NCBI GenBank assembly: GCA_001701165.1 | Contig: DAAP01000045.1 | Location: forward strand, 1-63,656 | Source of the DNA: Bacteroidales bacterium H4 | Lineage (GTDB): Bacteria; Bacteroidota; Bacteroidia; Bacteroidales; Muribaculaceae | Reading direction: 5' to 3' | Length of the DNA stretch: 63,656 nt | Part shown: positions 16,813 to 26,065 of the stretch, piece after piece | Position numbering within the stretch: the first letter of the stretch is position 1 | How the letters are laid out: the number at the start of each line of letters is the position of its first letter | Notes under the pieces: generated by a model | Seen by the model: only the letters and a program-made list of their open reading frames with translations | Database searches by the model: none | Told to the model about the DNA's origin: nothing | Translations under genes and position numbers: made by a program

Positions 16813-17135
16813 AATACTTTGTGGTCTGTTGTCTTGTGAGCCGCCGACCTTGCGGTTCTAATTATTTTCGAGGGGTCGGTTTTAGTCCGGGTGATAGTAG
16901 CACCCGCAAGCATTGCGAAAAAGTTTAAGCCTAAAAATTTGTAGCTAATCTTCTAACAGTGTTTTACAAAGTTTCAGCCTTAGTGTGTCGAGAGCTTTAT
17001 TTGTCGGTGCGCTTGTAGTGTGGCGGCGTACCTTGTCCGAAAGAGATAACGGATGTTGGGGTGACCACCAATGGTATGCGCAGACTCGGCTTGCCGCATC
17101 TGCGCATGCCATAGTGTTTTGTGAGCTTTGCGGTA
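16813..17135. other. Intergenic region between two thioredoxin genes
   Basis: Holds two hairpins, CGGGTG/CACCCG (16888-16906) and the stronger one at 17073-17110. No gene or clear promoter seen. Confidence 0.5.
17073..17110 (-). terminator. Hairpin after the lipoprotein thioredoxin gene
   Basis: ATGCGCAGA (17076-17084) pairs with TCTGCGCAT (17099-17107), with an inner CGGC-TT-GCCG stem. It lies 25 bp past the stop on the minus strand but lacks a T tract. Confidence 0.4.
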
Positions 17136-17636
17136 TTATTCGACGAGTTCTTGTACGTAGGCTCCGAACAGGTCTTCGTCAGCCATAAAGTCTTCGAGCC
17201 CCACATATTTCTTTTGCGTGCCGTCGGGGAGCATTACGATAAGCGTGGGCAGTGCTTCGATGCCGAAAGCGGCGTTGGTTTGGGGACAGTCGTCAGCATC
17301 GATGCTTAAGAAGTGTGCCAAATGACCGTATTTTTCGGCAACGGCGTGGAATATCGGTTTGAATTTTTGGCAAGGACCGCACCAGGTAGCGTTGAAGTCC
17401 AAGAAAGCGGGAGCGTTTACTCTTGTGTTGGGGGAGAGTCCGTCTTCGTCGCTAACGATTTGTACGGCTTCGGTGTGGCCTACGGTGATGTCATCAAGCT
17501 CTTTCAATGTGTTGTCGGTGATTTCATCGTTTTCTTTTTCAATTTTCTCATTTTCTTTTTCGACATTGGAAGTGTTGTCCTTCTTGCATGACACGAGTGC
17601 GGCGCACAGCATCATGGCGATAAAAATTTTCTTCAT
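17136..17636 (-). CDS. Thioredoxin-fold lipoprotein
   Basis: 166 residues from the ATG giving MKKIFIAMMLCAALVSC, a lipoprotein signal with lipobox LVSC and Cys17. A charged Glu/Lys linker (residues about 24-45) precedes a thioredoxin domain: FLDFNATWC86-G-P-C89, HLAHFLSIDADDCP and the cis-proline in EALPTLIVMLPDG. CGPC is the classic thioredoxin centre, here tethered to a membrane, so a periplasmic disulfide reductase is likely. The upstream in-frame extension to 17753 is rejected because the lipoprotein signal starts here. It lies 114 bp after mdh. Confidence 0.85.
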   Translation of the reverse strand: MKKIFIAMMLCAALVSCKKDNTSNVEKENEKIEKENDEITDNTLKELDDITVGHTEAVQIVSDEDGLSPNTRVNAPAFLDFNATWCGPCQKFKPIFHAVAEKYGHLAHFLSIDADDCPQTNAAFGIEALPTLIVMLPDGTQKKYVGLEDFMADEDLFGAYVQELVE

Positions 17637-17749
17637 AGGTGTTGAACTAAAAGTCGTTATAAAAATCAAATCGGCGACAGCCGCGCCCTGTGTGTGTACG
17701 CGGGGTGCGTGGCGGTCGCCGATGTAGGTTGCGTTAGGGTGCCGAGCTA

Positions 17750-18688
17750 TCAAGCGAGGGCTCCTTTGAGGGCCTCGTTGGTGTGGTGTACGGCAGCAGC
17801 GCTCTTGGCAAAGAGGGCTTTTTCTTCGTCGTTGAGGTTGAGGTCAACGATTTTCTCGATGCCGTTGCGACCCAGCAGGCAAGGAACGCCGATGCAGAGG
17901 TCTTTTTCGCCATATTCGCCTTCGAGCAGAGCCGAGCAGGTGATGATGCGCTTCTGGTCGTGGAGGACGGCAGCGACTACGCTTGCTCCGGCTGCACCGG
18001 GAGCGTACCATGCGGAAGTGCCGAGCAGCTTGGTGAGGGTTGCACCGCCTACCATAGTGTCGGCTGCAACTTTCTCGAGTTCTTCTTTGGCCAGCAGTGT
18101 TGAAGCGGGTACGCCGCGATATGCTGCATAGCGTGTCAGAGGAATCATTGTGGTGTCACCGTGGCCGCCGATAACCATGCCTTCAACTTCGTTGGGGTTG
18201 GCATTGAGGGCGTTGGCCAGATTGAAGCGGAAGCGTGCGCTGTCGAGTGCGCCGCCCATGCCGATGATGCGGTTTTTGGGCAGACCGCTGGTTTTGTGGA
18301 TCAGGTAAGTCATGGTGTCCATCGGGTTGGAGATGCACAGGATGACTGCTTCGGGCGAGTGCTTGAGCACGTTGTCCATTACGGATTTTACAATCTTGGC
18401 GTTAACACCGATAAGTTCTTCGCGAGTCATACCGGGTTTGCGGGGAATACCGCTGGTGATGACTACCATGTCGGAGCCTTCGGTGGCTGTGTAGTCGTTG
18501 GTGACGCCGCGCAGACGGGTGTTGAGACCCAGGATGCTGGCGGTCTGCATGATATCCATGGCTTTGCCTTCGGCTACGCCCTCTTTGATGTCGAGGAGTA
18601 CGACCTCGTCGGCTACCTGGTTGGTTACAAGTACGTTGGCACATGTGGCACCTACATTGCCGGCGCCGATGACTGTTACTTTTGACAT
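17750..18688 (-). CDS. mdh: Malate dehydrogenase
   Basis: 312 residues, the LDH-like malate dehydrogenase of the TCA/fumarate route: malate + NAD+ to oxaloacetate + NADH. N-terminal Rossmann motif GAGNVGATCA, then VVLLDIKEG (acidic residue, NAD preference), GIPRKPGMTREEL with the substrate-binding Arg residues, SNPMDTMTYL, GMGGALDSARFR and the catalytic His in GGHGDTTMIP. Cytosolic. A TATATTTG box precedes it at 18799-18806. Confidence 0.95.
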   Translation of the reverse strand: MSKVTVIGAGNVGATCANVLVTNQVADEVVLLDIKEGVAEGKAMDIMQTASILGLNTRLRGVTNDYTATEGSDMVVITSGIPRKPGMTREELIGVNAKIVKSVMDNVLKHSPEAVILCISNPMDTMTYLIHKTSGLPKNRIIGMGGALDSARFRFNLANALNANPNEVEGMVIGGHGDTTMIPLTRYAAYRGVPASTLLAKEELEKVAADTMVGGATLTKLLGTSAWYAPGAAGASVVAAVLHDQKRIITCSALLEGEYGEKDLCIGVPCLLGRNGIEKIVDLNLNDEEKALFAKSAAAVHHTNEALKGALA

Positions 18689-18798
18689 AATTGTAAGTTT
18701 AATATTGGGTAATATGTTTGTGCTTGTGCATGTATGTGGTCTTCAGACCTGTACGTCAGGCGCTGCCGTCGTTGGCTGCGGCTGTCGCATTTGCACGG

Positions 18799-18806
18799 CA
18801 AATATA
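18799..18806 (-). promoter_or_regulatory. Promoter box for mdh
   Basis: Minus-strand TATATTTG, 111 bp before the mdh start. The -33 element is unclear. Confidence 0.45.
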
Positions 18807-18939
18807 CAAACTTTTTCCGTGTCGGCAGTAAAAAATAAGTTAAGAATATTGACAGCTTGCCAAAATCCGTCGCGTGACGTGTCAGAATGTCATTACGCGC
18901 TGCCGGAGGGTATATGTTGCACTGCCACTGCCGCACGAA

Positions 18940-18980
18940 CAAAAAGCGCCGCCTGCCGGCTTGTACCGGTGGGCGGCGCT
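18940..18980 (-). terminator. Rho-independent terminator
   Basis: AGCGCCGCC and GGCGGCGCT form a long stem with an inner CCGG pairing; on the minus strand it is followed by TTTTT. It ends the 19003-19323 gene. Confidence 0.75.
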
Positions 18981-19002
18981 TATGCGTATGTGCCGGATGG
19001 CA

Positions 19003-19323
19003 TTATTTACCAAAGGATTCGGCAGCGTTCTTCAAGTTCTCGGCAGCGTCCTTGACGGCCTTGACATCCTTGGAAGCTTTCTGAACCTTTTCGGCGGCAT
19101 TATTGATGGCTTCGGAGGCCTTGTTGGAGACTTCCTGTTCGGCTGCGGCAACATTGGTGTCTACAGTGGTGGCAGCTTCTACGGCTGCTTCGGGAGCGGC
19201 CTCTACGGCTGCTGCGCTGTCAGTTGCAGTGCTGTCGGCAGCGTTAGCATCGGTTTTACCATTGCCGCAAGCGGCGAGACTCAGTGCTGCAAAAGCAGCG
19301 GCTACATAAAGAATCTTTTTCAT
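19003..19323 (-). CDS. Small Ala-rich lipoprotein with amphipathic helix
   Basis: 106 residues from the ATG giving MKKILYVAAAFAALSLAAC; lipobox LAAC, acylated Cys19. The mature part is Ala/Glu/Thr-rich with a long heptad-like helix (EVSNKASEAINNAAEKVQKASKDVKAVKDAAENLKNAAESFGK). It resembles small entericidin-like or apolipoprotein-like envelope helices; exact family not recognised. Start chosen by the signal peptide; the open frame extends further upstream without support. It has its own terminator, and a promoter-like TATTTTTG at 19402-19409. Confidence 0.75.
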   Translation of the reverse strand: MKKILYVAAAFAALSLAACGNGKTDANAADSTATDSAAAVEAAPEAAVEAATTVDTNVAAAEQEVSNKASEAINNAAEKVQKASKDVKAVKDAAENLKNAAESFGK

Positions 19324-19401
19324 AATCTTTTGTATTTTAGTTGTTTGTTTTTGTTCCTGTTGTTGTCTGTGTGTCATTGTGTGACACGGCATATATTGAT
19401 A

Positions 19402-19409
19402 CAAAAATA
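19402..19409 (-). promoter_or_regulatory. Promoter box for the 19003-19323 lipoprotein
   Basis: Minus-strand TATTTTTG (TAnnTTTG), 79 bp before the start codon. No clear -33 element. Confidence 0.4.
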
Positions 19410-19570
19410 GTGCCAAACGATGTGGTGGCAGGTCGTATGACACACCGGAAGGACGCCAAAAAAAGCATGAGAAATAATTTTTGTTTTTCATATTTACGTT
19501 TGCATGCTTTGTGGTATATATACAAAGAGGGCAATAGCTATTCCCCAAAACGTACATATATTATGATATA

Positions 19571-19891
19571 ATGATATACAACGCAATCAATACTTTTGAC
19601 CTATTGAACGATGCTTGCATCCGGTATACGTCTGTCATGTCTGACACTCTTGGCATAACTTATGGCACAATGTGCATCGTATTGTATATCCTCATTCCGT
19701 TGCTATGGACTGCGATGCTGATATGCTCGTCTCGGTTGCTGATAATTTCCGGCTGTAGCATTCGGAACGGGGTCAAATATGAGGATAGGAAACACAGGTT
19801 AGGCCGAATATTATTTTATGTCGGATTGGGTATTATCGGCGCCACAATCTTGTTTTACGCCGTTACTTTCTGTTATGTAGCACTGAAGTAG
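19571..19891 (+). CDS. Small two-helix membrane protein
   Basis: 106 residues with two hydrophobic segments (about 31-52, IVLYILIPLLWTAMLICSSRLL, and about 81-104, ILFYVGLGIIGATILFYAVTF) joined by a charged loop (KYEDRKHRLGR), so an inner-membrane hairpin. No family recognised. It stands 63 bp before the site-2 protease gene in the same direction and could share its transcript. Confidence 0.55.
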   Translation: MIYNAINTFDLLNDACIRYTSVMSDTLGITYGTMCIVLYILIPLLWTAMLICSSRLLIISGCSIRNGVKYEDRKHRLGRILFYVGLGIIGATILFYAVTFCYVALK

Positions 19892-19954
19892 TTCGGAGCG
19901 ACACTAATATAAATATTTTCAGTAATTTACCTCTCCAAATAACATCCGACATCA

Positions 19955-20839
19955 ATGATTGAATATCTTATAATACTCGGTTTTTGTATGGCTGTACACG
20001 AGTGCGGCCACTTCTGTTTTGCCAAAGCTTTCGGCGTACTTGTATATTCGTTTCAGGTGTTTATGGCCCCTATAGCGGCGCTGTTGCGTTATTATCCCAA
20101 GCAGGGATGTTTGTGCATACTCGATGTTGAGGCTACGTCTGACGACAGTAATGACACCGAGGGAGATGCCGCCGTAAACGAGAATCGGGTCGAGCAGCGC
20201 AGCAGTTGCTTGATGCGAATTCCGTTGCCGCGTCCTAAGGGCGAAGTCTCGCCCACTTCGTGGCGTAATACGGCCTTTGGTCTCGGATGGTTGCCGGTGA
20301 TGGCATACGTGCGCATGGCAGACAGCTATGGCGTGGACGGGCACGAGCCTTTGCCTTGGGAATTGCGATCCAAGCCTGCCTGGCAGCGGCTGTTGGTTCA
20401 TAGTGGCGGTGTGATGGCCAATGTTTTATTCGGACTATTGGCTTTTGTTGTGGCCAATTACATTTGGATGTACAATTCCGACCCGACACATTTGTTTGCA
20501 GCCATAGGCGGAGGTCTGACCCAATGTTGGGACGCACTATCGTTCTTTGTGGCGCATCCGTTGTCTATCTTCGGCGTGGGCGGCGGTTTTGAGGCCGCAC
20601 CGTTGATTGTAAGCAAGATGCACGGTATAGTGTATTTCACGGGACTTCTGTCTATAATCCTGGCTGTGGGTAATGCGCTGCCCATCCCGGGTCTGGATGG
20701 CTCGCGCATATGTCTCAACTTTGCCGAGATAGTCACGCGTCGCGCTCCTTCGGAGCGCCTTCGCCGCAATATCGACATCGCGGGCGGATTTCTCGTCTTT
20801 ATATGGATAGTCTACCTCGTCATCTCGTGGATAGCGTAA
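19955..20839 (+). CDS. Site-2 protease (RseP/M50 family) lacking PDZ domains
   Basis: 294 residues, much shorter than RseP (about 450). The zinc motif H15-E-C-G-H19 is in the first membrane helix (MAVHECGHFCFAKAFGV), and the third ligand lies in NALPIPGLDG (D248) in a late helix. The family landmarks GWLPVMAYVRM and PWELRSKPAWQRLLVHSGGVMANVLFG are present, but the PDZ region that normally lies between the catalytic helices is missing. Intramembrane cleavage of an anti-sigma factor or signal-peptide remnants is the family role; substrate unknown. The 3' end overlaps a small gene. Confidence 0.85.
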   Translation: MIEYLIILGFCMAVHECGHFCFAKAFGVLVYSFQVFMAPIAALLRYYPKQGCLCILDVEATSDDSNDTEGDAAVNENRVEQRSSCLMRIPLPRPKGEVSPTSWRNTAFGLGWLPVMAYVRMADSYGVDGHEPLPWELRSKPAWQRLLVHSGGVMANVLFGLLAFVVANYIWMYNSDPTHLFAAIGGGLTQCWDALSFFVAHPLSIFGVGGGFEAAPLIVSKMHGIVYFTGLLSIILAVGNALPIPGLDGSRICLNFAEIVTRRAPSERLRRNIDIAGGFLVFIWIVYLVISWIA

Positions 20840-20985
20840 ATGTTGACTATATACCCAAAGCAATTGTATCGGCCGAATACGGCCTTCGAATGATTTACAC
20901 TTCCGAAAACGGTAAATATACCGCAACCATGGAAATTTCGCCTGAAGAATTCAAGGAACTATACGAAAGCATACTCAGAGAATAA
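20803..20985 (+). CDS. Small hypothetical protein overlapping the site-2 protease gene
   Basis: 60 residues from ATG 20803, overlapping the protease gene by 37 bp; later starts (a GTG near 20829) are possible. The second half looks like a real small domain (SAEYGLRMIYTSENGKYTATMEISPEEFKELYESILRE). No signal peptide. Family not recognised. Confidence 0.45.
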   Translation: MDSLPRHLVDSVNVDYIPKAIVSAEYGLRMIYTSENGKYTATMEISPEEFKELYESILRE

Positions 20986-21072
20986 TAAACCAACGTGTCC
21001 TAAAATAAAGGACTCGTTATTCCTGAATCGTCCTTAGTTTGTTCATACACAAAAAGTTCAATACTATATCCG

Positions 21073-21747
21073 ATGTTGTCTCATAAGATCAAACGTATAT
21101 CCTTGTACGCCGGCATCGCGGTGGCGGTGGCGGCATCGATCATCGGCGCGTGCTGGGTGGCGGTGGACACCAATGCTTCGGGACGAGTCTACGATGACAT
21201 CCGCCAAGTCCCGGCCATGCGCTACGCGCTGTTGCTCGGCACATCGCCGGTGACGCCGAGGGGCACGCATAATGTCAATTTCGACAACCGTATCAAGGCT
21301 GCTGCCGAGCTGTATCATGCGTGCAAGGTACGGTATATCATTGCCTCCGGTGGGGACTATCGTCGTGATGCGGAAGGCAATGCCGTGCTTTACGGCTGTG
21401 ACGAACCGCGGCAGATGCAACGCGCCCTCATAGCCGCCGGTGTGGATTCGACACACATCATACTCGACTACGAGGGCACGCGCACGCTTTATTCCGTGGC
21501 GAAGGCTTGCAAAGTCTACGGCCTTGATTCGGTGGTGATTGTTTCGCAAGACTACCACAATCGCCGAGCCATCCGTCAGGCCGACCGGTACGGCCTATAT
21601 GCCGTGGGATATAATGCCGCGCCCAGCCCGGAGGCCGGCAACGTCGTGCGCAATACGCTGCGCGAGACATTGGCGCGTGTAAAGCTATATATCGACATGT
21701 GGTTCGGCAATGAGCCGCAGTTTGTGTCCACGCCCGATCACAAGTAG
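21073..21747 (+). CDS. SanA/YdcF-like DUF218 envelope protein
   Basis: 224 residues. One N-terminal membrane segment (about residues 10-28), then a DUF218 domain: ALLLGTSPVTPRG, NFDNRIKAAAELYHACKVRYIIASGG, EPRQMQRALIAAGVDSTHIILD, a TRTLYSVAKA motif and VVIVSQDYHNRRAIRQADRYG. This matches SanA, linked in enterobacteria to envelope barrier function (vancomycin exclusion). The biochemical activity is unknown. Its end overlaps the convergent terminase gene by 10 bp. Confidence 0.85.
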   Translation: MLSHKIKRISLYAGIAVAVAASIIGACWVAVDTNASGRVYDDIRQVPAMRYALLLGTSPVTPRGTHNVNFDNRIKAAAELYHACKVRYIIASGGDYRRDAEGNAVLYGCDEPRQMQRALIAAGVDSTHIILDYEGTRTLYSVAKACKVYGLDSVVIVSQDYHNRRAIRQADRYGLYAVGYNAAPSPEAGNVVRNTLRETLARVKLYIDMWFGNEPQFVSTPDHK

Positions 21748-23660
21748 TCGCGACGTTCCATCATTTTGTGCAAGTCTTCGGCGGCGGCATCGTCCACAAT
21801 GTCGCCGCTTTCGCTTTCGAGGACGTACAGCGCCAGTGCATCGGTCATCAGAATGTCGTCATGGCGTCCGCGCACTGCGCCATAGCTGCCGTCATCGCGC
21901 CGCATGTACGAGGCCAATTCGTCCACGGCTTCGGTATCCGGTTCGTCCAGCGTACCATCGCGTACGGCGGCCACAAGGGTGTCTATCACCAATGGCTTGG
22001 TGTTGCGGTTGGTGTGAAACCCTACGCGTCGCCCGGGCGCATCGTCTATAGTGCCTACGGCACGGCGTCGATACAGTACCGGGTAGTCGCGTGCCAAACG
22101 CTCGAGCACAGGAAAGCTGTCGCTGCTCTCCAGCGTGTTGCTCTCGACCACCAATAGGGCGTAATTGTAGGCCTTGGCCAGATGCATGGCTATGACTGCC
22201 AGCCGGTCGTGGTCGATATGCCCGCGCCACCGGGCGCATACACGGGTGCCGACATCGGAATGTCGCAGCACGGTCACAACCGAGAAATCCGCGCCCGGGC
22301 TGCGCCCGCCCACATCGACGGCGGCCACATATGAGTGCTCTGCCGTGGGTTCTTCCCACAGGCGCAATGCCCCGCGGCTGTCATCTATCCACAGCCCGGA
22401 ATGCCAATCGACGGCGCAGGTGCGCAGTGGCGCACGGCAGCGGCGGCGCAGGCGCTCGGTCCATCGGACGTCAAAGACGTTGGCGCCGGTATTGCGGAAG
22501 GCTTCGTCTGCTGTGGTCGGATACTCGGCCTTGAGTGCTCGGGCGTCCTGCATCTCCAGGGCCTTGGCGTGATACCAGGCTACTTGGTCGAGGCACAGTC
22601 GGATGTCGTCATCTCCCTGAGGCGTGAGCCAGAGGTTGCGTTCATCATCGGTTAACGATTTCCATAGTTCGGCCACCTGTGCCTCGGTGTCCAAGGGCCT
22701 GCTGTCGCGGTAGATGCCGATTTCGTACCACGGCACAAAGACGGCACGCTTGTCACCACGGCCGGCGGCACAGCGATGCCATTCATGGTAGAAGTAATTG
22801 CCCGTGCCGTTGGCCGTTGATTCGACCACCACCAGGGTCAGCGGTTCGATGGGTATGGTGCCGCACACCGAGCACATCAGTGCCACGGGCGACCGCTTGG
22901 CGCTGTCGGGCCAGTAGGCCATCTCGGAGAGGTGGGTCATTTTGATGTCGCTACCGCGCATGGCGTCCGGCTTTTCGGCGCTGGTGACCACCACATAGCA
23001 GTCGCGTCCGGCTATGCGCCGGGTATTGACGCTGCGCTCGTAGGGTAGGAAGCGCAGAGGCTTGTCCTCGTGCCACAAGTCATCGGGATAATGCTCGGCC
23101 AATAGGCTGTACATGCCCAGTATGAGCTTGGATGTGTCCTTGACATGTGCCGCTATCAGCGAGTTCCATCCGCGGCGGTGGCATATCTGTATCCATGCCA
23201 TATATATCTGCACCAAGGTGCTGCCGCCCCATTGGCGTGCCTTGAGCAGAATCATACGCAGCGGACGGCCGGCGCGCCGATCGCCTTCGAGAATAGCGGC
23301 GACGCGTCGTTGGGGGCGGTTGAGCACGAAGGGCTCGAGCATTCCGGTGGTCTTGTGGCGTATGGTGACACAGCGTGCGCACCAGTACTCGAAGTCGCAG
23401 CGACATCGCGCCTCGATCCATGCCTCGGCATTACCCTTGGTGGTGGCTGTGTCCATCTCGCAGGGAACGTATGCGTGGCGGGCGCGTTTGTCTATGGCTC
23501 CGGCGGGCGCTACTACGCGCTTGCGCTGGCCGCTGCTGCCGCGACCGGATAGGGGGTCGAAGTCCTCGGCTTGTAGGCGCAACTGACGACGTGTCAGATC
23601 CTCGGCCAATATTGCCTTGTAATCGGTGTTTCCCATTATCATATAAAGATTGTGTTTCAT
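21738..23660 (-). CDS. Phage-type terminase large subunit (orphan)
   Basis: 640 residues from the ATG at 23660, which overlaps the stop of the upstream gene (ATGA), so the pair is translationally coupled. ATPase: Walker-A-like K140-ARQWGGST, then VVVTSAEKPDAMRGS, and Walker-B-like LTLVVVESTANG. The C-terminal RNase-H-type nuclease has candidate acids in AAVDVGGRSPGADF, LLVVESNTLES and RHDDILMTDAL. Terminases package DNA into proheads by ATP-driven translocation and cut concatemers. Here no portal, capsid, small subunit, lysis or integrase gene is nearby, so it is a phage remnant or a domesticated unit. The 5' extension of the frame to 23885 lies in the upstream gene and is rejected. Confidence 0.75.
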   Translation of the reverse strand: MKHNLYMIMGNTDYKAILAEDLTRRQLRLQAEDFDPLSGRGSSGQRKRVVAPAGAIDKRARHAYVPCEMDTATTKGNAEAWIEARCRCDFEYWCARCVTIRHKTTGMLEPFVLNRPQRRVAAILEGDRRAGRPLRMILLKARQWGGSTLVQIYMAWIQICHRRGWNSLIAAHVKDTSKLILGMYSLLAEHYPDDLWHEDKPLRFLPYERSVNTRRIAGRDCYVVVTSAEKPDAMRGSDIKMTHLSEMAYWPDSAKRSPVALMCSVCGTIPIEPLTLVVVESTANGTGNYFYHEWHRCAAGRGDKRAVFVPWYEIGIYRDSRPLDTEAQVAELWKSLTDDERNLWLTPQGDDDIRLCLDQVAWYHAKALEMQDARALKAEYPTTADEAFRNTGANVFDVRWTERLRRRCRAPLRTCAVDWHSGLWIDDSRGALRLWEEPTAEHSYVAAVDVGGRSPGADFSVVTVLRHSDVGTRVCARWRGHIDHDRLAVIAMHLAKAYNYALLVVESNTLESSDSFPVLERLARDYPVLYRRRAVGTIDDAPGRRVGFHTNRNTKPLVIDTLVAAVRDGTLDEPDTEAVDELASYMRRDDGSYGAVRGRHDDILMTDALALYVLESESGDIVDDAAAEDLHKMMERRDYL

Positions 23661-26065
23661 CTTTTGACAGCCGTGTAGGTAGGTGCGGCTATATGTGCAT
23701 CGGCGCTGACGCCGGCATCGATACCCAGCCATAGCGAAGTAATACGGCGTGCCCCGACGACAACGGTCAAGGGCGTGCGCATGGCTCCGGTGTAGGCGGT
23801 GCGACTGACGTATAAGCGCCGTGGCGACAGGTACATGCGCTCGGCTGTAAGGTTGCCGTCTACATCGGCGGCATCGATATTCCATGTCAAGGTGCGCAGG
23901 GTGGAGCGGACACCGAAGGGTGTGCGTGCGTTCCAGCGCACATCCGTGTTCCCGGTCGGTGTTGTCGTGTCATCGTAGTCCAGGACTTTTCCCTCGGCAG
24001 TGGCTGCCATAGTGCAGCCGGAGCTGCCGAGTGTTGCGATGACGCCGGGATTGTCCATACTGTATCGTGCCCAGCCGTGACGGCTGCTGTAGACATTGAT
24101 GTCCCGGCTGTCGGCAAAGACGGCCAATTCGCGTCGCCGCGACAGCCAAAGCAACATTGCATCGCCGATGGGTACATCGGTGGTGACGGTCTCGGCACGT
24201 GTGCCGCGCAGGATATCTATGTGGCCATGACACAGAACATATACTGCATCATCGCCTGCGCACATGCTCCGCAGTCCGACGGGTACTGAATTGTTGATTA
24301 AGGCGGCAGACATGGACTTGGCCTCTACGCCGACGGTGACCATGCGTATGCCGTCACCGCTGCCGCAGTAGAAGCGGCTGCGTCCATAGTCCCAAGCACC
24401 GCCCGAACATGGGGCCGCCGTCATGGTGCGTATGTCGGCCGGGAGGGCCATGGCACAGCACGGCGTCAGCGTCCCGGGGCGTGTGGCCGCCATCAGTCCG
24501 CGTACCACCATGCCCACGGCATCGCCGGCGGCAGTGGAGTCGTCGCCCGGGTCGGGGGCTTTCGGGGGAGTGACGGGCTGCATGGTGCTGTCAACGGCAA
24601 AGGCGTAACCGCCAACGCCGGCGGCTTCCGTCGTGGCTGTGTGGCGGTAATGGGTGCCGTCGATGTCGAGGTCTATTTGGATTAGAGTGGCACTTGGATG
24701 CGGATATACCAGCAGTGGCGATAGCTGTGTCGGCGCATCCGTGGTGCCACTGCCGCGCCACACAACATCGCGGTGGCCGTCGGCAAAGGACACGCGCACA
24801 CGGCCGCTCCAAGCTTTGTCGGCAAGAGCGGCGGCGTAAGTCACAGGGCTGTAAGCCCCGGGGCGCACGGTGTGTATGCCTCCCCAGAGTGTTGCTCCGG
24901 CGGCTTTGGCACATATCTCGGCCACGAAGCCGCCGGACAGGGTGGCGGCCGGTGCATAGGATGGGGTGCATATCGTTCCGTCACCTATGTCGAAGGTGCG
25001 GCTCCATCGTCCTTGGCTCAAGGGCCGACTGACGGCAGCTATGGCACGTGCACACTCGTCAAATCGGGCCAATGCCTCGGCTATATGCCTACGCGAGGCC
25101 GCCGGGCGTGTCGCGGCCACTCCCGCGGTGCCGCAAATACTGACGCGCACATACCCGATGCCGGGTGTGCGCCCGAAGGATGCGCGTACGTCCACGGCTG
25201 ACGTATCTATCGGTGGCATAGGTGTAGTCATTTCGAGTACCATCCGCGCCGCGCGGCGTGCCCACAGTGTGTCGGCGCTGCCGCCGACGGTTACGCGCGG
25301 ACGAAAACTCCGCAGCGTCAACGTCTTGGAGGCAAGTGTTTTGCTGTCATCGCAATCGTAGGATATGGCCGCCGCGAAGGGGTCTGCCGTATCGGCGGCC
25401 AGCAGCATGGGCGGAGTCGTGTGCAGGGTGTTGCCCTCGGCATCGAGGATGCGGCATCGGGCAAGGCATGGTGCTATGGATGCGCCGGCGGCTTGGGCGC
25501 TGTCGAGGGCATCGCTGTAGGCACGTCCGATATCTCCGGCCAGGGCCTTGCGGTCTGCGGCAGCCAATGGCATCCCCGAGGTATACTCCCGGGACAGCAC
25601 GCGCATGGGCAGGGTTACGGAGATGTCCCCGGCGCTCTCGGCGGTGACCGAGATGGCGGGCCATGCGCTGCTGTCGGCACGCGCCATTTCCCAGTCGCTG
25701 TCGGCGTATTGTGCAACGTATGCCCCGGAGGCGGACATCACCGTGAGGCTGTCGCCGCCATCATCGAAGACGGCGCACAGCGGCGTCCCGGCGGTGTTGC
25801 CAACGGGAGTGACTGCCGCTGTATCGGCATCCGGATTGACGGTGGCCACGGCAATCTCGGTGTCGCGGTGCAGTGCCATACGCTTGCCTGTGGCTGTATC
25901 CACGCAGGCCAAAGGACGCCATCCGCCGGAAAGTATGGTGCGAGGAACGCCGGTGGGGCACAGAACTTCGCCGGTGGTGTCGGCAGGGCACAGGTTGTGG
26001 CATTGGACGACTTGCAAGGCTTGAGCCTTGCCTTTGTTCTTTGGATTTTCGATAAGCATAGTCAT
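23657..26065 (-). CDS. Large beta-rich protein paired with the terminase
   Basis: 802 residues, no signal peptide. Largely beta structure; the C-terminal third has propeller-like blades (AVYVLCHGHIDIL, LLWLSRRRELAVFADSRDINVYSS, MAATAEGKVLDYDD). This resembles tail-hub closure or stabilisation proteins of podoviruses such as P22 gp10, but that is only a resemblance. Strongly Ala/Thr/Gly-rich with high GC. It sits directly upstream of the terminase with a 4-bp overlap, so the two are one expression unit. It might bind DNA ends or be a virion protein of a lost prophage; unknown. Confidence 0.6.
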   Translation of the reverse strand: MTMLIENPKNKGKAQALQVVQCHNLCPADTTGEVLCPTGVPRTILSGGWRPLACVDTATGKRMALHRDTEIAVATVNPDADTAAVTPVGNTAGTPLCAVFDDGGDSLTVMSASGAYVAQYADSDWEMARADSSAWPAISVTAESAGDISVTLPMRVLSREYTSGMPLAAADRKALAGDIGRAYSDALDSAQAAGASIAPCLARCRILDAEGNTLHTTPPMLLAADTADPFAAAISYDCDDSKTLASKTLTLRSFRPRVTVGGSADTLWARRAARMVLEMTTPMPPIDTSAVDVRASFGRTPGIGYVRVSICGTAGVAATRPAASRRHIAEALARFDECARAIAAVSRPLSQGRWSRTFDIGDGTICTPSYAPAATLSGGFVAEICAKAAGATLWGGIHTVRPGAYSPVTYAAALADKAWSGRVRVSFADGHRDVVWRGSGTTDAPTQLSPLLVYPHPSATLIQIDLDIDGTHYRHTATTEAAGVGGYAFAVDSTMQPVTPPKAPDPGDDSTAAGDAVGMVVRGLMAATRPGTLTPCCAMALPADIRTMTAAPCSGGAWDYGRSRFYCGSGDGIRMVTVGVEAKSMSAALINNSVPVGLRSMCAGDDAVYVLCHGHIDILRGTRAETVTTDVPIGDAMLLWLSRRRELAVFADSRDINVYSSRHGWARYSMDNPGVIATLGSSGCTMAATAEGKVLDYDDTTTPTGNTDVRWNARTPFGVRSTLRTLTWNIDAADVDGNLTAERMYLSPRRLYVSRTAYTGAMRTPLTVVVGARRITSLWLGIDAGVSADAHIAAPTYTAVKR

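Larger units (their letters stand above)
18689..19002. other. Intergenic region upstream of mdh
   Basis: Contains the mdh promoter box and the terminator hairpin of the 19003 lipoprotein gene; nothing else recognised. Confidence 0.5.

Noticed and set aside
21738..26065. Complete prophage
   Set aside because: Only a terminase and one beta-rich gene are present; no portal, capsid, tail tube, lysis or integrase genes.
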